Source: Acestrorhynchus altus
Lineage: Eukaryota > Chordata > Actinopteri > Characiformes > Acestrorhynchidae
Length of the DNA: 64,000 nucleotides
NCBI GenBank assembly: GCA_034509495.1
Contig: CM067522.1
Span: 3,839,256 to 3,903,255 of the forward strand
Reading direction: 5' to 3'
Shown here: positions 35,926 through 46,399 of the stretch, one piece after another
Layout of the letters: each line of letters begins with the position of its first letter
How positions within the stretch are numbered: position 1 is the stretch's first letter
The notes under the pieces: model-generated
Database searches by the model: none
What the model was told of the DNA's origin: nothing
The model's input: only the letters and a program-made list of their open reading frames with translations
Position numbers and translations under genes: made by a program

Positions 35926-36370
35926 CAGATCAGCCAAAACATTAAAACTAATGCCTAATATTACGAGGTCCTCCTGCAACCAAACAGCTCTCAGCCATCG
36001 AGGCACAAACTTCATAAGACTTCTGAAGGCATCTGTGGTATCTGGCACCAAGATGTTACAGCAGATCTGTAGATCAGTTCCTATGAAAGTCCTGTAAGTT
36101 GTGAGGTGGGCCTCCATGGATCACATTAATGAGTGTTGACCCACCAAGATCCTGTCACTTTTGGTAGGAATACACGAACACTTTGTAGCCGCCTGTTCTT
36201 CAACGTGGTCAGGACCCCACAGGACCAGCACAGAGCAGGACAACACATTGCAACCACCATGTCAGTGTGACTGCAGTGCTGAGAATGACCCACCACCCAC
36301 ATAATACCTGCTCTGTGGTGGTCCTGTGGGTCCTGACCAGCTGAAGAACAGGGGTGGAATAAAGGAGGAT
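35926..36370. mobile_element. MITE fragments in kinesin intron, with an inverted repeat
   Basis: ACAGATCAGCCAAAACATTA at 35926 is a mariner-like terminus. Between 36193 and 36352, TCTTCAACGTGGTCAGGACC pairs with GGTCCTGACCAGCTGAAGA, giving a short foldback related to the 30.84 kb family. Confidence 0.6.
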
Positions 36371-36426
36371 AAAGCATGGCAGAGAAACAGATGAACTACA
36401 TCCATTCATTCATCTATTCATTCATC

Positions 36427-36522
<96 letters not shown>
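36427..36522. repeat. (TATC)n microsatellite, about 24 repeats
   Basis: Uninterrupted tetranucleotide run 190 bp from the damaged switch I/II kinesin exon. Confidence 0.98.
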
Positions 36523-36712
36523 AATGAGGATGATGATATGAGCACTCTACAAGTGGTTTACACCTTCTGTAAGAACCACCCTGGATTAGGAATTATTGCA
36601 CTAGATACACAACCAGCCGTAGGACCGACTGTCCAACTGGATTTACAGCTCTTCTTCAAACTTTGTTGACCTTCCTAACTTCCTCGCTAGTTTGTGTATG
36701 GCTTGAACAAAC

Positions 36713-36870
36713 CTTGAGCTGGTCATCCCTGGCCCCTGTCTTCGCCGCTCTCTCGCTACCTGCCAGGTCGACGAGGTTAAGCTTCCCAAAGCCCACACCA
36801 CCGTAGTGAGGTTATGCCTCCAGCATGATGCTGAAGATCAGATGAGAACGAGAACTCTCCACGTTCATCT
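36713..36870 (-). pseudogene. Kinesin motor exon 4 (switch I and II) with in-frame stop
   Basis: It reads MNVESSRSHLIFSIMLEA, the switch I region, then a TAA at 36812-36814, and then GFGKLNLVDLAGSERAAKTG with the switch II DLAGSE. In a second frame the bases after LEA read TNLTTVV, the sequence expected from other kinesin-14 motors. This points to a 2-nt and a 1-nt deletion about 20 bases apart, which restore frame. Acceptor GATAG, donor GTTTGT. Confidence 0.75.
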
Positions 36871-37195
36871 CTATCAGACAGCAGAGAGCAGAAGGCCAGC
36901 AAACACAGTCACAACATAGAATCAAATAAAAACACCGATGTTAATAGTAGAGTTACTGACAGCAGGCAGAAATGACTGTCCTTCCATGGAACAGCTTTAT
37001 ATCAGGATTATGTGTCTCATAAATCAACCAGAAAGCAACAATACATCCTGATGTTGTCCAGGTACATGTGCCCATTGCGAAATGTGAGCATTCAGTTGTG
37101 TTATGATAAACCATTAATATTTTTATCCAATAACATAGAAGTTATAGTTGTACTAACATTCAATGACTTGCATTTCTATAGTATAATACTGTATT

Positions 37196-37217
37196 TCTTA
37201 TGTATATGTATATATAT

Positions 37218-37253
<36 letters not shown>
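37196..37253. repeat. (AT)n microsatellite
   Basis: Alternating AT with a few GT and AGA interruptions in a kinesin intron. Confidence 0.93.
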
Positions 37254-37255
<2 letters not shown>

Positions 37256-37808
37256 CAAACAGTGACTGATATCATCATTTATAACTTCTCTTGGTCGACT
37301 TTTTCTCCTTTTCCCACCCAGCCCACGTCCATATGAGACTCTCAAAATCAAAAATTTATATATCCTGCTCTCTACTCTGTCTCCAGAGGATAATGCAGAT
37401 GTGTGCTCAACCTACTCCATGTGTTGCCTTTTAGTTTCGATTGGCCAGACAGCTCTTTTACACAGTCTTCCAGTGTTATCCAGAACTTGCTCATCTGTTT
37501 GCCACCTATAGCAGTGGTAAATGCTGAACGAACAAACAGCGCTTGAAAAAGCTAGTGCTATTAGATGATCAACACTGACAGTTAAAAATCATTCAATTGG
37601 GAAATGAAACCCTGAGTGCCTCATCCTGTGCCTGCTCTCAGTTCAACTGAAGCTGCAGAGACCGCACAAATTGTAACGTGATATATTTCTCGGGAATTCT
37701 CTGACGTATCCTTCCTAAGTAATGATGTTCACAATGCCCGATACGTTTGAACAGACTGTGGCTAAAATGATTAATCCAAACCATTTCACATGGATAGCAT
37801 TCACATAC

Positions 37809-38012
37809 TGGTGGCGGCTATACGGCGGTTGGCACAGCCCTGCTCGAAGAGAGCGGGCGAAGTTCCCTGCACACCGTCACTCCCTCATCCTGCTCCGGGC
37901 AACATGCCTTTTTGTCCTTCTTAATTTCAATCCGCTTGGTCAACGCCTCGGCTGGACTCACAAAGAGGTCCTGTAGCCGGTCATTATACAGCTCCAGCAT
38001 GGAGGCAGAAAC
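37809..38012 (-). pseudogene. Kinesin motor exon 3, frameshifted
   Basis: The exon starts VSASMLELYNDRLQDLF, the normal strand after the P-loop domain, and reads to IKKDKK. It then gives EGVTVCRELRPLSS in the same frame, but the expected helix FEQGCANRRIAAT lies in another frame. From the acceptor to the GTATGT donor the length is 204 nt, whereas phase 0 in and 1 out needs 3n+1. The segment between VTV and the EQG is shorter than in KCBP, so at least one frame-changing indel is present. Confidence 0.7.
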
Positions 38013-38109
38013 CTATGGTTGGATGCACCACGGGGAGGAGAGAACAGTAGAAAGGAGGTAAGCATAACAATTACATTCCTGGAATAGCTTCTTTCATGCA
38101 TTAAAGTGT

Positions 38110-38785
38110 AAATGAAGAAAAGAGACGGAAAAAAGACTAGAGAACATACCAGAAGAGGACAAACCATAAGAGAAGATGAGATAGAAGAGAAGAGAAGAGA
38201 AGAGAAGAGAAGAGAAGAGAAGAGAAGAGAAGAGAAGAGAAGAGAAGAGAAGAGAAGAGAAGAGAAGAGGCCTGAAGCAAACCGGACAGACCAGAAGAGA
38301 ACAGAAAACAACAGAAGAAAACAGAACAGAACAGAACAGGCAAGAACAGAAGAGAACAGGACAGATCAGAAGAGAACAGGCCAGAACAGAAGAGAACAGA
38401 AAAGAACAGGACAGGACAGAACAGAACAGAACAGGACAGAACAGAACAGGACAGATCAGAAGAGAGCAGGACAGAACAGAACAGGACAGATCAGAAGAGA
38501 ACAGGCCAGAACAGAAGAGAACAGGACAGATCAGAAGAGAACAGGCCAGAACAGAAGAGAACAGAAAAGAACAGGACAGAACAGAAGAGAGCAGGACAGA
38601 ACAGAAGAGAGCAGGACAGAACAAAAGAGAACAGGACAGATCAGAAGAGAACAGGACAGACCAGAAGAGAACAGAAAAGAACAGAAGAAAACAGAAAAGA
38701 ACAGGATAGAACAGAAGAGAGCAGGATATAACAGAAGAGAGCAAGACAGATTAGAAGAGAACAGGACAGAACAGTCATGATGAGA
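38110..38785. repeat. Polypurine array of AGAAG and AGAACAGGAC units
   Basis: About 670 bp in which the + strand is almost entirely A and G apart from C in ACAG. The first part (38185-38268) is (AGAAG)n, and the second is a 5/10-bp AGAACAGGAC, AGAACAGAAG mixture. Both strands remain open over 200 codons purely from composition. It lies in the intron just upstream of the first damaged kinesin motor exon. Confidence 0.95.
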
Positions 38786-38985
38786 ATATGGTCCTCTACA
38801 CGACTGTAGTTGTGTGCTTAGTACTGTTCAGTATAACGTTCACTTTAACATTTAATATCCATTGTGTTAAGATGCTTTCAGGAAACCAAGCCTGGACAAG
38901 AAAAGTTCTGGAAAGAGAGAGAACAAAGGGTTTGAAATAAAATGTGAGAGGAGAACAGAGAAGCGTAAACTGAAATAATACCTAC

Positions 38986-39166
38986 CTTAAACTCAAATTT
39001 GGACTCGTTCTCCTGGATGATTTCAAAGACGGTACTGAAGGTTCTGGGGATGATTCCAGGGTTTTTGTGCTCTTTGTCCCCCACCATGGTAAAGGTTTTC
39101 CCAGAGCCAGTCTGTCCATATGCAAAGATGCATACGTTGAAACCATCAATGGCTGACTGAATGAGC
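38986..39166 (-). CDS. Kinesin motor exon 2 with P-loop
   Basis: It reads LIQSAIDGFNVCIFAYGQTG then SGKTFTMVGD. GQTGSGKT is the complete ATP-binding P-loop. It continues GIIPRTFSTVFEIIQ and ends FEFK at a GTAGGT donor, phase 2 in and 0 out. The sequence is intact. Confidence 0.87.
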
Positions 39167-39245
39167 CTTTAGGAAAGAGCACAGGATCATTTAGACCATT
39201 CCTCCCAAATGTCCACCTAAAAGTTGCTCAAGCCTGATCCCCTAC

Positions 39246-39438
39246 CTGCTGGACTCCTGAAAGACCTCGTCCTGTGTTCTCTCTGCAGTGAAGATCCTAT
39301 CAAACTGAAATTCCCGAGGTCCCCGCACAGTTTCCAGAATCACAGAGTAGTCATCCAGACACGACACGATGGAGCTTCCACCATTTGCTAGCTCTGACTT
39401 TGTCTGAGGCCTAATACGGCAGAACACTCGGATCTTCC
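39246..39438 (-). CDS. Kinesin motor exon 1 (IRVFCRIRP)
   Basis: The exon opens with GKIRVFCRIRP, beta-strand 1 of the kinesin motor, and continues through FQFDRIFTAERTQDEVFQ. Acceptor AACAG, donor GTAGGG, phase 1 in and 2 out. The sequence is intact. Confidence 0.85.
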
Positions 39439-39489
39439 CTGTTCGGAGCAAACACATATAAATAATAGGCCACTTTATTGGAAACACTA

Positions 39490-40490
39490 AACTGGTGAAC
39501 ATTTAGAGATTATAACCTGTGTGATGCATGGTTGTGTTAGCCATCCTCTAACCTACAGGTTCTCATTTTTTTCCTTAGAGCCCACAGATGGTCCACACAT
39601 CCTTTAGGATTGGGTTGTAGTGAAAATGGGGACATTCTGGGGGTCCATGATTGAGAACCACTGTTCTGGTTCTTAAACAATGGACAATGTCTAACCACAA
39701 AGCAGCGACACTGATAAAAAGCCCATCACAAAAAATGGCATTAAAACCTGAAAACTGTGGACAACACAGTCCTTGGGTCAGAAAATGACCAATGATGAAA
39801 GACATCAAGGTGGGCTGATGAATCCTGCATGTTTTAGCTTTAACAGACCCCCAAGCAGCATTGAAAGGCTGGTTAATGAGCTGATTAGTTGAATCAGGTG
39901 TGGTAGGAGCAGGGAAATCTCTACCATATGCAGGGGAGGGGTGCCTGTAGGACCAGGGTTGAGAAACACTGCCCTAGACTATAAACAGAGCTCAAAAGTG
40001 ATGAGGACATTGAAGTACAGGGTAGATAGTTTGTTCCTACTGGGAGCATAACATCTGGATCTGTCCTGTTGCTGCAGAACCTGTATGTTTAATCAACGCT
40101 CTTTCCTTACCTGTAAGAACAAACTGCGTACTCTGATCTGATCAGTCCAGACAAAAAGGTTCAAACTTGATTTTCAGTTCGTTGCAAGCTGATTGTTCTT
40201 TCCTGAAGCCATACCTTCCCAGGGTCATGTAACTAGCGAACTCTATCTCGTTTGTTTTTCTGTTTGTTCTGGCACTGGCCTGTTTCTTTTGGACCTAATC
40301 ACACATAATTAAAAAGCAGAAAGAATGTCTGGGAAAGTTCGAACATTCCCTGGAACACGGCCATTTGAAGAGAAAACTAAGACATGGCCACTAAAGTTCA
40401 TATTATGTCTAGCTGCGGCTTTTCAGCCGACAAATGTGCTCCTCTCCTGTATTCCGAGGTTATGGGAAATATGTGTATTAATAAGAGAGT
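39490..40490. other. Kinesin intron with hAT-like fragments
   Basis: TCTCATTTTTTTCC to ATGATTGAGAACCACTG (39560-39665) and CAGGGTTGAGAAACACTG near 39954 resemble hAT MITE ends. The rest is unique. No kinesin exon is recognisable here. Confidence 0.4.
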
Positions 40491-40498
40491 CGATGTGC

Positions 40499-40598
40499 CT
40501 TTCATGTCTTCCACCATGTTGTAGTATTTCTTCCTCAGCGTTCGCTCCGCCGTGTAATTCTCAATGACTTTCTTGTTGTCTTCTTTGACTTGTTTGAG
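40499..40598 (-). CDS. Kinesin neck exon
   Basis: It reads LKQVKEDNKKVIENYTAER then TLRKKYYNMVEDMK and leaves one base. YYNMVEDMKGKIRVFCRIRP across the junction is the hallmark neck-to-motor transition of kinesin-14. The acceptor is a strong C-tract CCCCAG. The donor is GCACAT rather than GT, so this would be a GC-AG intron. Confidence 0.72.
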
Positions 40599-40919
40599 CT
40601 GGGGGGACAAAGAGCAGCAACATGAAAGTCATTCCCACACTCATTGTAGTATTCTAGCCTTCCTCTCCAGTAGAGTAATGGGATAGTGACATTGGGCATT
40701 CACAGACCTACTGGACTGGTGGTCAGTACAGAGTTTAAGCATAGTCCTTGATCACATGGCACCAGGGGGAGTCGAACTCTGGAGCCCCCAAAGAGTAGGG
40801 TGCGCAGGTGAGAAGTGAGCTCAACCATACCATCATGACCACCTCCTTGTTTCTGCATTCATTGTCCATTTTTTCAGCTGCTCTTTCCATACAGCAGCAC
40901 TTTGTAGTTCAGTAGTTAC

Positions 40920-41340
40920 AGACTGTAGTCCATCGTTTCTGATCTTCAATGGTCAGGACCCCACAGGACCACCACAGATCACATATTATGTGGGCGGTGG
41001 GTCATTCTCAGCTCTGCCGTGACACTGACATGGTTTGTTAGTGTATGTTGCGCTGATATGCGTGAATCAGACACAGCAGTGTTGTTGGAGTGTTTAAACA
41101 CTGTGTCCACTCTCTGTCCACTCAATTAGACACTCCTACCTAGTTCCTCTACCTTGTAGATGTAAAATCAGAGACAGAAGCTCATCTGTTTCTGCACAGT
41201 TTGTGTTTTCATCCTCTAGTCCTTCGTCAGTGCTCACAGGATGCTGTTGGCTGGATATTTTTTAGTCCAGCAGTGACACTTGCTTTGTGGTGGACTGTGG
41301 TGGTCCTGAGAATTTGAAGAACAGGATGAAAGGAGATCAA
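40920..41340. mobile_element. Copy of the 30.84 kb MITE family
   Basis: Contains TCAGGACCCCACAGGACCAC, GTGGGTCATTCTCAGCTCT, TTAGACACTCCTACCTAGTT and TGTTTCTGCACAGT in the same order as the 30.84 kb copy, with lost termini. Confidence 0.75.
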
Positions 41341-41669
41341 CAGTTTGTAATTATGATAAGCTGAGCAGATAAAATGGACAGTAAATGCATAAATAAGGAT
41401 TGGTCATTCAGTTATGGTTGGTGTCATTGATTCACACACAAACACACTTATTTATACACACCGAGTGCAGTTTAGAGAAGCCAGTTGACCTGATCTTCAT
41501 GTTTGTGGAATGGAGGAAACCCACACAGACACCGGGAGAAGATGGGAATTTACCCTGATAGGGCCTTGAACCCAAGGCCCCAGTTTTGAGAGGTGAACAT
41601 ACTAACCACCAAGCCGCCAGACCACCCACGTTCAGTAAGTTATAGCCTGTGACCATCTTTAGAGTGAGA

Positions 41670-42040
41670 TTTTCAATCAATCAATCAAAATTTATTTGTA
41701 TAGCGATTTTTACAACACAGGGTTGTCACAAAGCAGCTTTACAGAAATCCGGGTCCAAACCTCAAATGAGCAGTCAGTGGGCAAAACAGTGGAAAGGAAA
41801 AACTCCCTCAGGCTACCCATCCTCCTCTGGACAACACCAGATAGTAAAATTTTCCAGTATAAAGACAAGATGATGTACCTTAAAGTTGGGGGAACATCTG
41901 AAGAGCTACGAGTGCTTTGGGGTAGATACATACCTGATGGCAGGGTGTTTGAAATGTAAAAAGCCAGACTGCCACCATTACATTTTGCAAAAGAAATCTG
42001 AAATCACGTGCATGTAGTGTGAACCCTGGTGGTCGTTCTG
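41670..42040. mobile_element. Dispersed repeat, TCAATCAATCAAAATTTATT start
   Basis: TCAATCAAAATTTATTTGTA, TAGCGATTTTTACAACACAG and GTCACAAAGCAGCTTTACAG, followed by GAAAAACTCCCT, form a signature I associate with a widespread fish retroposon tail. The class is not certain. Confidence 0.55.
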
Positions 42041-42042
42041 AC

Positions 42043-42132
42043 CTCGGCCTGCAGGAGAAGCAGGTGCTGGCCCAAACTCTTCCCAGCCTCAGAGTGGAGG
42101 AAGTCATTATTTCTGAGCTTCTCCTCGAAGAC
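42043..42132 (-). CDS. Kinesin coiled-coil exon 10
   Basis: A 90-nt phase 0-0 exon with TTGCAG acceptor and GTCAGA donor. It reads VFEEKLRNNDFLHSEAGKSL then GQHLLLLQAE, the last part of the stalk before the neck. Confidence 0.65.
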
Positions 42133-43059
42133 CTGCAAATCATAGGTTCTAGTAAGATCATTATCAAAGACCAGAATGAAACTTTAGTGGCAGCTGGTGC
42201 TTGATCAACGTTCCTTCAGAATAAAACATAATTGTCCTAAAACATTGTTGTCCAACCCTGTTTGTGGAGATCTGTACAGTGTAGGTCCTGCCCCAGGCTA
42301 ACATTACCTGGCTGGTCTAGATTTCCAAGGCCTTCAATAACTCTGAATATTAGTAGTAGCGAGATTGCGAGTATAGAGGTCGGGCAGCCCTCTCCCATAA
42401 CAAAATGGTCCTCATGAACTTGTGAACCCACGAATGACTGGTTTCAATGGTTTATTGAAATCAACATGAACTGCAGTGGCTGACCAGTGGTAAACACTGC
42501 ACACAGCAGGACTGCACACAATACAGAGAAATTGTAATTAAGTGTAAGTACAAGTACTAAAGGGTTTAGTTAGGAGTGGAAGTAATGAGTAACTGGATGG
42601 TCTGAAACAGGGGTCACCAACCCTGCTCCTGAAGAGCTACCTTCTCGCAGACCTTAGATTCATCCCTCATCCACCACACCTCATCCAACTAAATGCTCCC
42701 CAATTGCAATAAAAGGCCTACTTGTGTGAAGTACAAATCTTCTTGACTAACAGCGCACAACACGTGAAACTGTGTCTTGGATACAACTACATAAGCCTTT
42801 TATGACAGATGACTGATATAAACATAAAAATAAATCAATAAACTTTCACTAATGATTACTTGAACCCTGGTACATAATATTAATGAACACTACAGCCACC
42901 TTGTTCCTCTGAAGGTCATATTTGTAAAACAGTGGTATAGTGCGCCACCTCTACAAAGTTTTTATGGAACAGTCTAGGATTTTAATTAGCCGTCCTAGCA
43001 ATCCTAAATTCTATCTAAACAATATTGTGGTCTTCCAGACCACAGCTTGACCTATTTAA

Positions 43060-43275
43060 ACAGCTATTTAAAAATGCTTTGCTATCTTCCTATAGCCTTC
43101 TCCTGTTTCGTGGGCATCGATTATTTTAATGTGCAGGGTATTAGGCCACTGCTTAGAAGAGCACATGGCTGTTGATTGTTGGAACAAGGTTTGAGTAGAC
43201 AGCATTTTCAAAAATCTTTGAAATTTGCATAATCTGGCCTTTCCTAACAATGACTGTGAACAAGCCATTACCCTA
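43060..43275 (-). mobile_element. Tc1-like transposase N-terminal relic
   Basis: The - strand frame ends IIDAHETGEGYRKIAKHF, like the helix-turn-helix start of Tc1 transposases. The rest of the element is missing. Confidence 0.55.
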
Positions 43276-43297
43276 ACAAGCTAATTAAACTCTAAGA

Positions 43298-44160
43298 CAG
43301 GGGTTCATAACCTGGGGGTCGTACTGGATGTACTTCTAGGGGGGTCGCGAATGTGACACTAATTAAAACGTTTTGTCAGCTAAATGTGCGATGAATCAGA
43401 TTTAAGTGCTAAACTTTTTCACATTGTATCATTCTCAGTCTTGATGGAGTGTCTCACATGAAGGACGTGGCTTCATGAATCAAACTGACTCACTCGCCGT
43501 TCTGCTCGACTCTTTGATCTGAATCTTGATTCAGGTTCATGTACATTGTGGCTCGGCACGTCATCCAGGCTGGATTAAAATGGAGCGTTTTTTAGAAGGT
43601 CGAATTGGAAGTGGGGACGCAAAACGCACTAGATCAGGGGTCGCAACCCGCGGCTCTTTCCTCCTTATACCGCGGCTCAGAAAATACATTATAAGTATTT
43701 AATCGAAATGAATGTATTTTTTAATTCAGGTCCACTCTCCGTTACACACTCTGGAAGCCCAAAGATAAGGAAAAAGGACGAAGGCTCACAGCATGTTTTT
43801 GCTTTTGTTTGCTACATGAATAATTTAAGTTCAGCTTTTTAATTCATTTGAAAGAGACCGTCGGTCAACTCGGCCGGTTGCTTTTTTTAAAGAAATGTTG
43901 AAAAAGTGTTCATTAAATAAATAATATCTAATTTTACTGGATTTCAAACACACTATGGTTGTTTATACAAAGTATATAAGTAAGAAAAAACAATATATAC
44001 TGTGTTCTCTTCATTTTAGATGTCAAAAATTATTTGCGGCTCCCAGTGTTTTACTTTCAGTGGAAACCGTGTCCAAATGGCACTTTGGGTGTTAAAGGTC
44101 GCGAAATTTACTGGAGCCTAAAAGGGGAGGTCGCACAGTGAAAAGGGTTAAGAACCTCTG
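43298..44160. mobile_element. hAT-like element carrying a second hAT-like element
   Basis: The outer ends are CAGGGGTTCATAACC and GGTTAAGAACCTCTG, flanked by CTCTAAGA and CACTAATA (six of eight matching). Inside, from 43635 to about 44100, lies a deleted copy of the 12.60 kb element, starting CAGGGGTCGCAACCCGCGGC and sharing AGCATGTTTTTGCTTTTGTT. The kinesin exon ending at 44209 lies only 49 bp away. Confidence 0.7.
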
Positions 44161-44208
44161 CACTAATACAATGTGAAACTCCTTACTGTGTGGTGTGTAT
44201 AAACCTAC

Positions 44209-44255
44209 TTTAACAGTCTCATCCAGCAGTGCCAGGTCATCTTCATCAATGGGCC
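44209..44255 (-). CDS. Kinesin short exon 9
   Basis: A 47-nt exon with ACCCAG acceptor and GTAGGT donor, phase 1 in and 0 out. It reads GPIDEDDLALLDETVK. Confidence 0.63.
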
Positions 44256-44459
44256 CTGGGTACCGGGAACAGAGTGTCAACTCTTTAAAATAGCAGGCAG
44301 ATTTCAAATGACTCATAAAAGTGGGATTTTGCAAATGACGATTTCTAAGTTAACTGAAGCCCAAAGTCAAGTCCAGGTCAGGGATGCTCTCGTTGTTCTT
44401 CAGCTAACTAGGAAATCCTGCCTGTGAATCAACTCTTTGCTTTGTTTTTGTTTATTTAC

Positions 44460-44535
44460 CTTTGATCGAAGGTGTTGCCCCTGTTTTGATGCACTCCAAG
44501 GCCACCTTAGTGACCTCATGCTTCTGCAGCCTGAC
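44460..44535 (-). CDS. Kinesin coiled-coil exon 8
   Basis: The exon reads VRLQKHEVTKVALECIKTGA then TPSIK and leaves one base at GTAAAT. An alternative acceptor nine bases upstream would add LTQ (start 44544). The leftover base joins the next exon to make Gly. Confidence 0.6.
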
Positions 44536-44740
44536 CTGAGTCAGCTGATGAGCCTCACTCATACCTGGTTCTTCATTCCTGTTGTAGCACACGAGCACAT
44601 AGCATTTACTAATCGTCAGTGTTTATCATTCCTATACATGTCCATGTATTTTACCCCTGTGCTTTATGTTCTGCGTTGTCCTTTTCTGATTGGTCCTCCT
44701 GGATGGACTCTTGCGCTGCTGGACCGAGGTTCTCTCTGAC

Positions 44741-44824
44741 CTCGTCCAGAGATTTCCTGTTGTCTTCAGCCATCTGGTCAAACTGCTGCTTGGCCTCAGT
44801 CACCTCAGTATAGACAAGATGAGC
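44741..44824 (-). CDS. Kinesin coiled-coil exon 7
   Basis: It reads AHLVYTEVTEAKQQFDQMA then EDNRKSLDE and ends at GAG before GTCAGA. The frame stays open to 44655, where a second GT lies, but using that donor leaves phase 2, which no following exon accepts. The GAG/GTCAGA donor gives phase 0 and is used again at 42043. Confidence 0.6.
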
Positions 44825-45559
44825 CTGAATGAGAGAATTCAGGGGAAAGAAATCAGACAATATTTTATAATCAACATCAGTTTAAAGTACATCAAACAAT
44901 ATTCTCCCAGATTTCTCAGCGTCGTCTACAATATGAAACCAGTTTAGTTGCAGATAAATTCCAACCGTAATTCTTATATGTGAATCTTGGGCAAATTGAC
45001 AGGTTTCAAATGATTAGTAGGACATTTCTAATAAATATATGTTTTGATACTATTATGCAGGATCAATTTAAATTCATTAGAATCCAGAGTAAGATTCTAA
45101 TGAATGTATATCCAGACTGAAGTAGAAATAAAACTATAAGAGTTGAGTTTTAATTAAAACAATAATATCAAAATTAAGCTCTAATGAATAAAGTTAGTAG
45201 TACATAGTCAAATCTGCCCCAAAATGAATATATTGAAGCTCATTGTCCACAACTATGTGCTAATAAGAGCAATATCCACAATGAATTACATTATACTATA
45301 TTATTATATTATAATTATAAAATTTATATTCGGATTGAAGTTGTAATTAATTGATATCTAGATAATAGTGTAGTTGTAATCCTTAATATATAATTACACA
45401 ACGCAGTATATGGTAAATATGGTAAATGCACCAATAAGGGGTTGTTGGAACAGAATGAAACATTCTATGTGTGAATGTAATTATGGAATATGTAAGTTAT
45501 TACAATATTACTCGGGAAAACTCGGGAAAACTGTACACCCGAAAGTAGGGTCTAGTACC

Positions 45560-45835
45560 CTTTTGGGCCTCTAGCCTCAATACCAGATTATATATGGTTG
45601 GGCATGGACACAAACAGGCTCCTTATAGGTTGTTGAAGCTGGTGTCCCAAAGGAAGTGTTGCAATCTGGCATAAACATTCCTGGGAAACCCTTGCTGTGT
45701 GTGGGGGAGCATTATTACACAAATTGCCAGTTGGAAGCTCTGATTTGAGAGGCAACATATGTTGCCGCAAGATGTCCTGCACATATCGCTGAGCAGTTAA
45801 TGTCCCTCATACCACTACAAGGGGTGACCAGCTTA
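45560..45835 (-). mobile_element. Tc1/mariner-like transposase fragment
   Basis: The - strand frame contains LCNNAPPHTARVSQECL, resembling the DNAPCHTA region that holds a catalytic Asp in mariner and Tc1 transposases. Here that position reads N, so it would be inactive. It lies 35 bp from a kinesin exon. Confidence 0.6.
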
Positions 45836-45869
45836 CATGTGTGATGGCTCTGCAGTCATCAGCCCTCAC

Positions 45870-46043
45870 CTGCTGTACTACCGCAGAAAGTAAACATGCA
45901 TATGCTGACTGTGAGAGTGCATTAGGTCTCCCTTCTCCATCCATAAGCATGGAGATCTCCCGTTCTCTCTTATAGAGACTCTCCCTCAAGACCTCCAGAC
46001 GGGCTTGTGCTCCATCTAGTGGTGCATCTGCATCAGTGATGTT
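45870..46043 (-). CDS. Kinesin stalk exon 6 (174 nt)
   Basis: A phase 0-0 exon with CTACAG acceptor and GTGAGG donor. It reads NITDADAPLDGAQARLEVLR, then ESLYKREREISMLMDGEGRP and a less charged end LLSAVVQQ. The helix seems to be interrupted after DGEGRP. Confidence 0.65.
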
Positions 46044-46139
46044 CTGTAGGTAAGAGAAGAACATGAAGGGAGCATGAAGATGAGGGCTGGTAAGCGTCTA
46101 CTTTCCTAAAGGCACATTTTCCACACTGAACTGCTTCAC

Positions 46140-46234
46140 CTGTTCTTCTTCAGCCTCTTTGGCCTTCTGAGAGGCCTGCAGCATTTCCTGTACTTGACCC
46201 ATCTCTGCTCTGGCCATCTGCAGCTCCTGTAGAG
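46140..46234 (-). CDS. Kinesin coiled-coil exon 5
   Basis: A 95-nt exon with GTTTAG acceptor and GTGAAG donor, phase 1 in and 0 out. It reads LQELQMARAEMGQVQEMLQ then ASQKAKEAEEEQ. Confidence 0.68.
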
Positions 46235-46337
46235 CTAAACCACAACCAGGAGATGTCAGCACCATTTCACCTCATTCATTTTCAGTTTTTTTAAACCTCC
46301 AAGCACACATTACTCTAAATTCAGGATTCTGACTTAC

Positions 46338-46398
46338 TGGATTCCTGGTGGTTGTGCAGCAGGTCTAAACGGGAGGAGAACAGCTCCATCATCTTGCT
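46338..46398 (-). CDS. Kinesin coiled-coil exon 4
   Basis: A 61-nt exon with CAACAG acceptor and GTAAGT donor, phase 0 in and 1 out. It reads SKMMELFSSRLDLLHNHQES. Confidence 0.65.
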
Positions 46399-46399
46399 C

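Noticed and set aside
38094..38780. Open frames over 200 codons on both strands
   Set aside because: Produced by the AGAAG/AGAACAGG polypurine repeat; the products are pure repeats.
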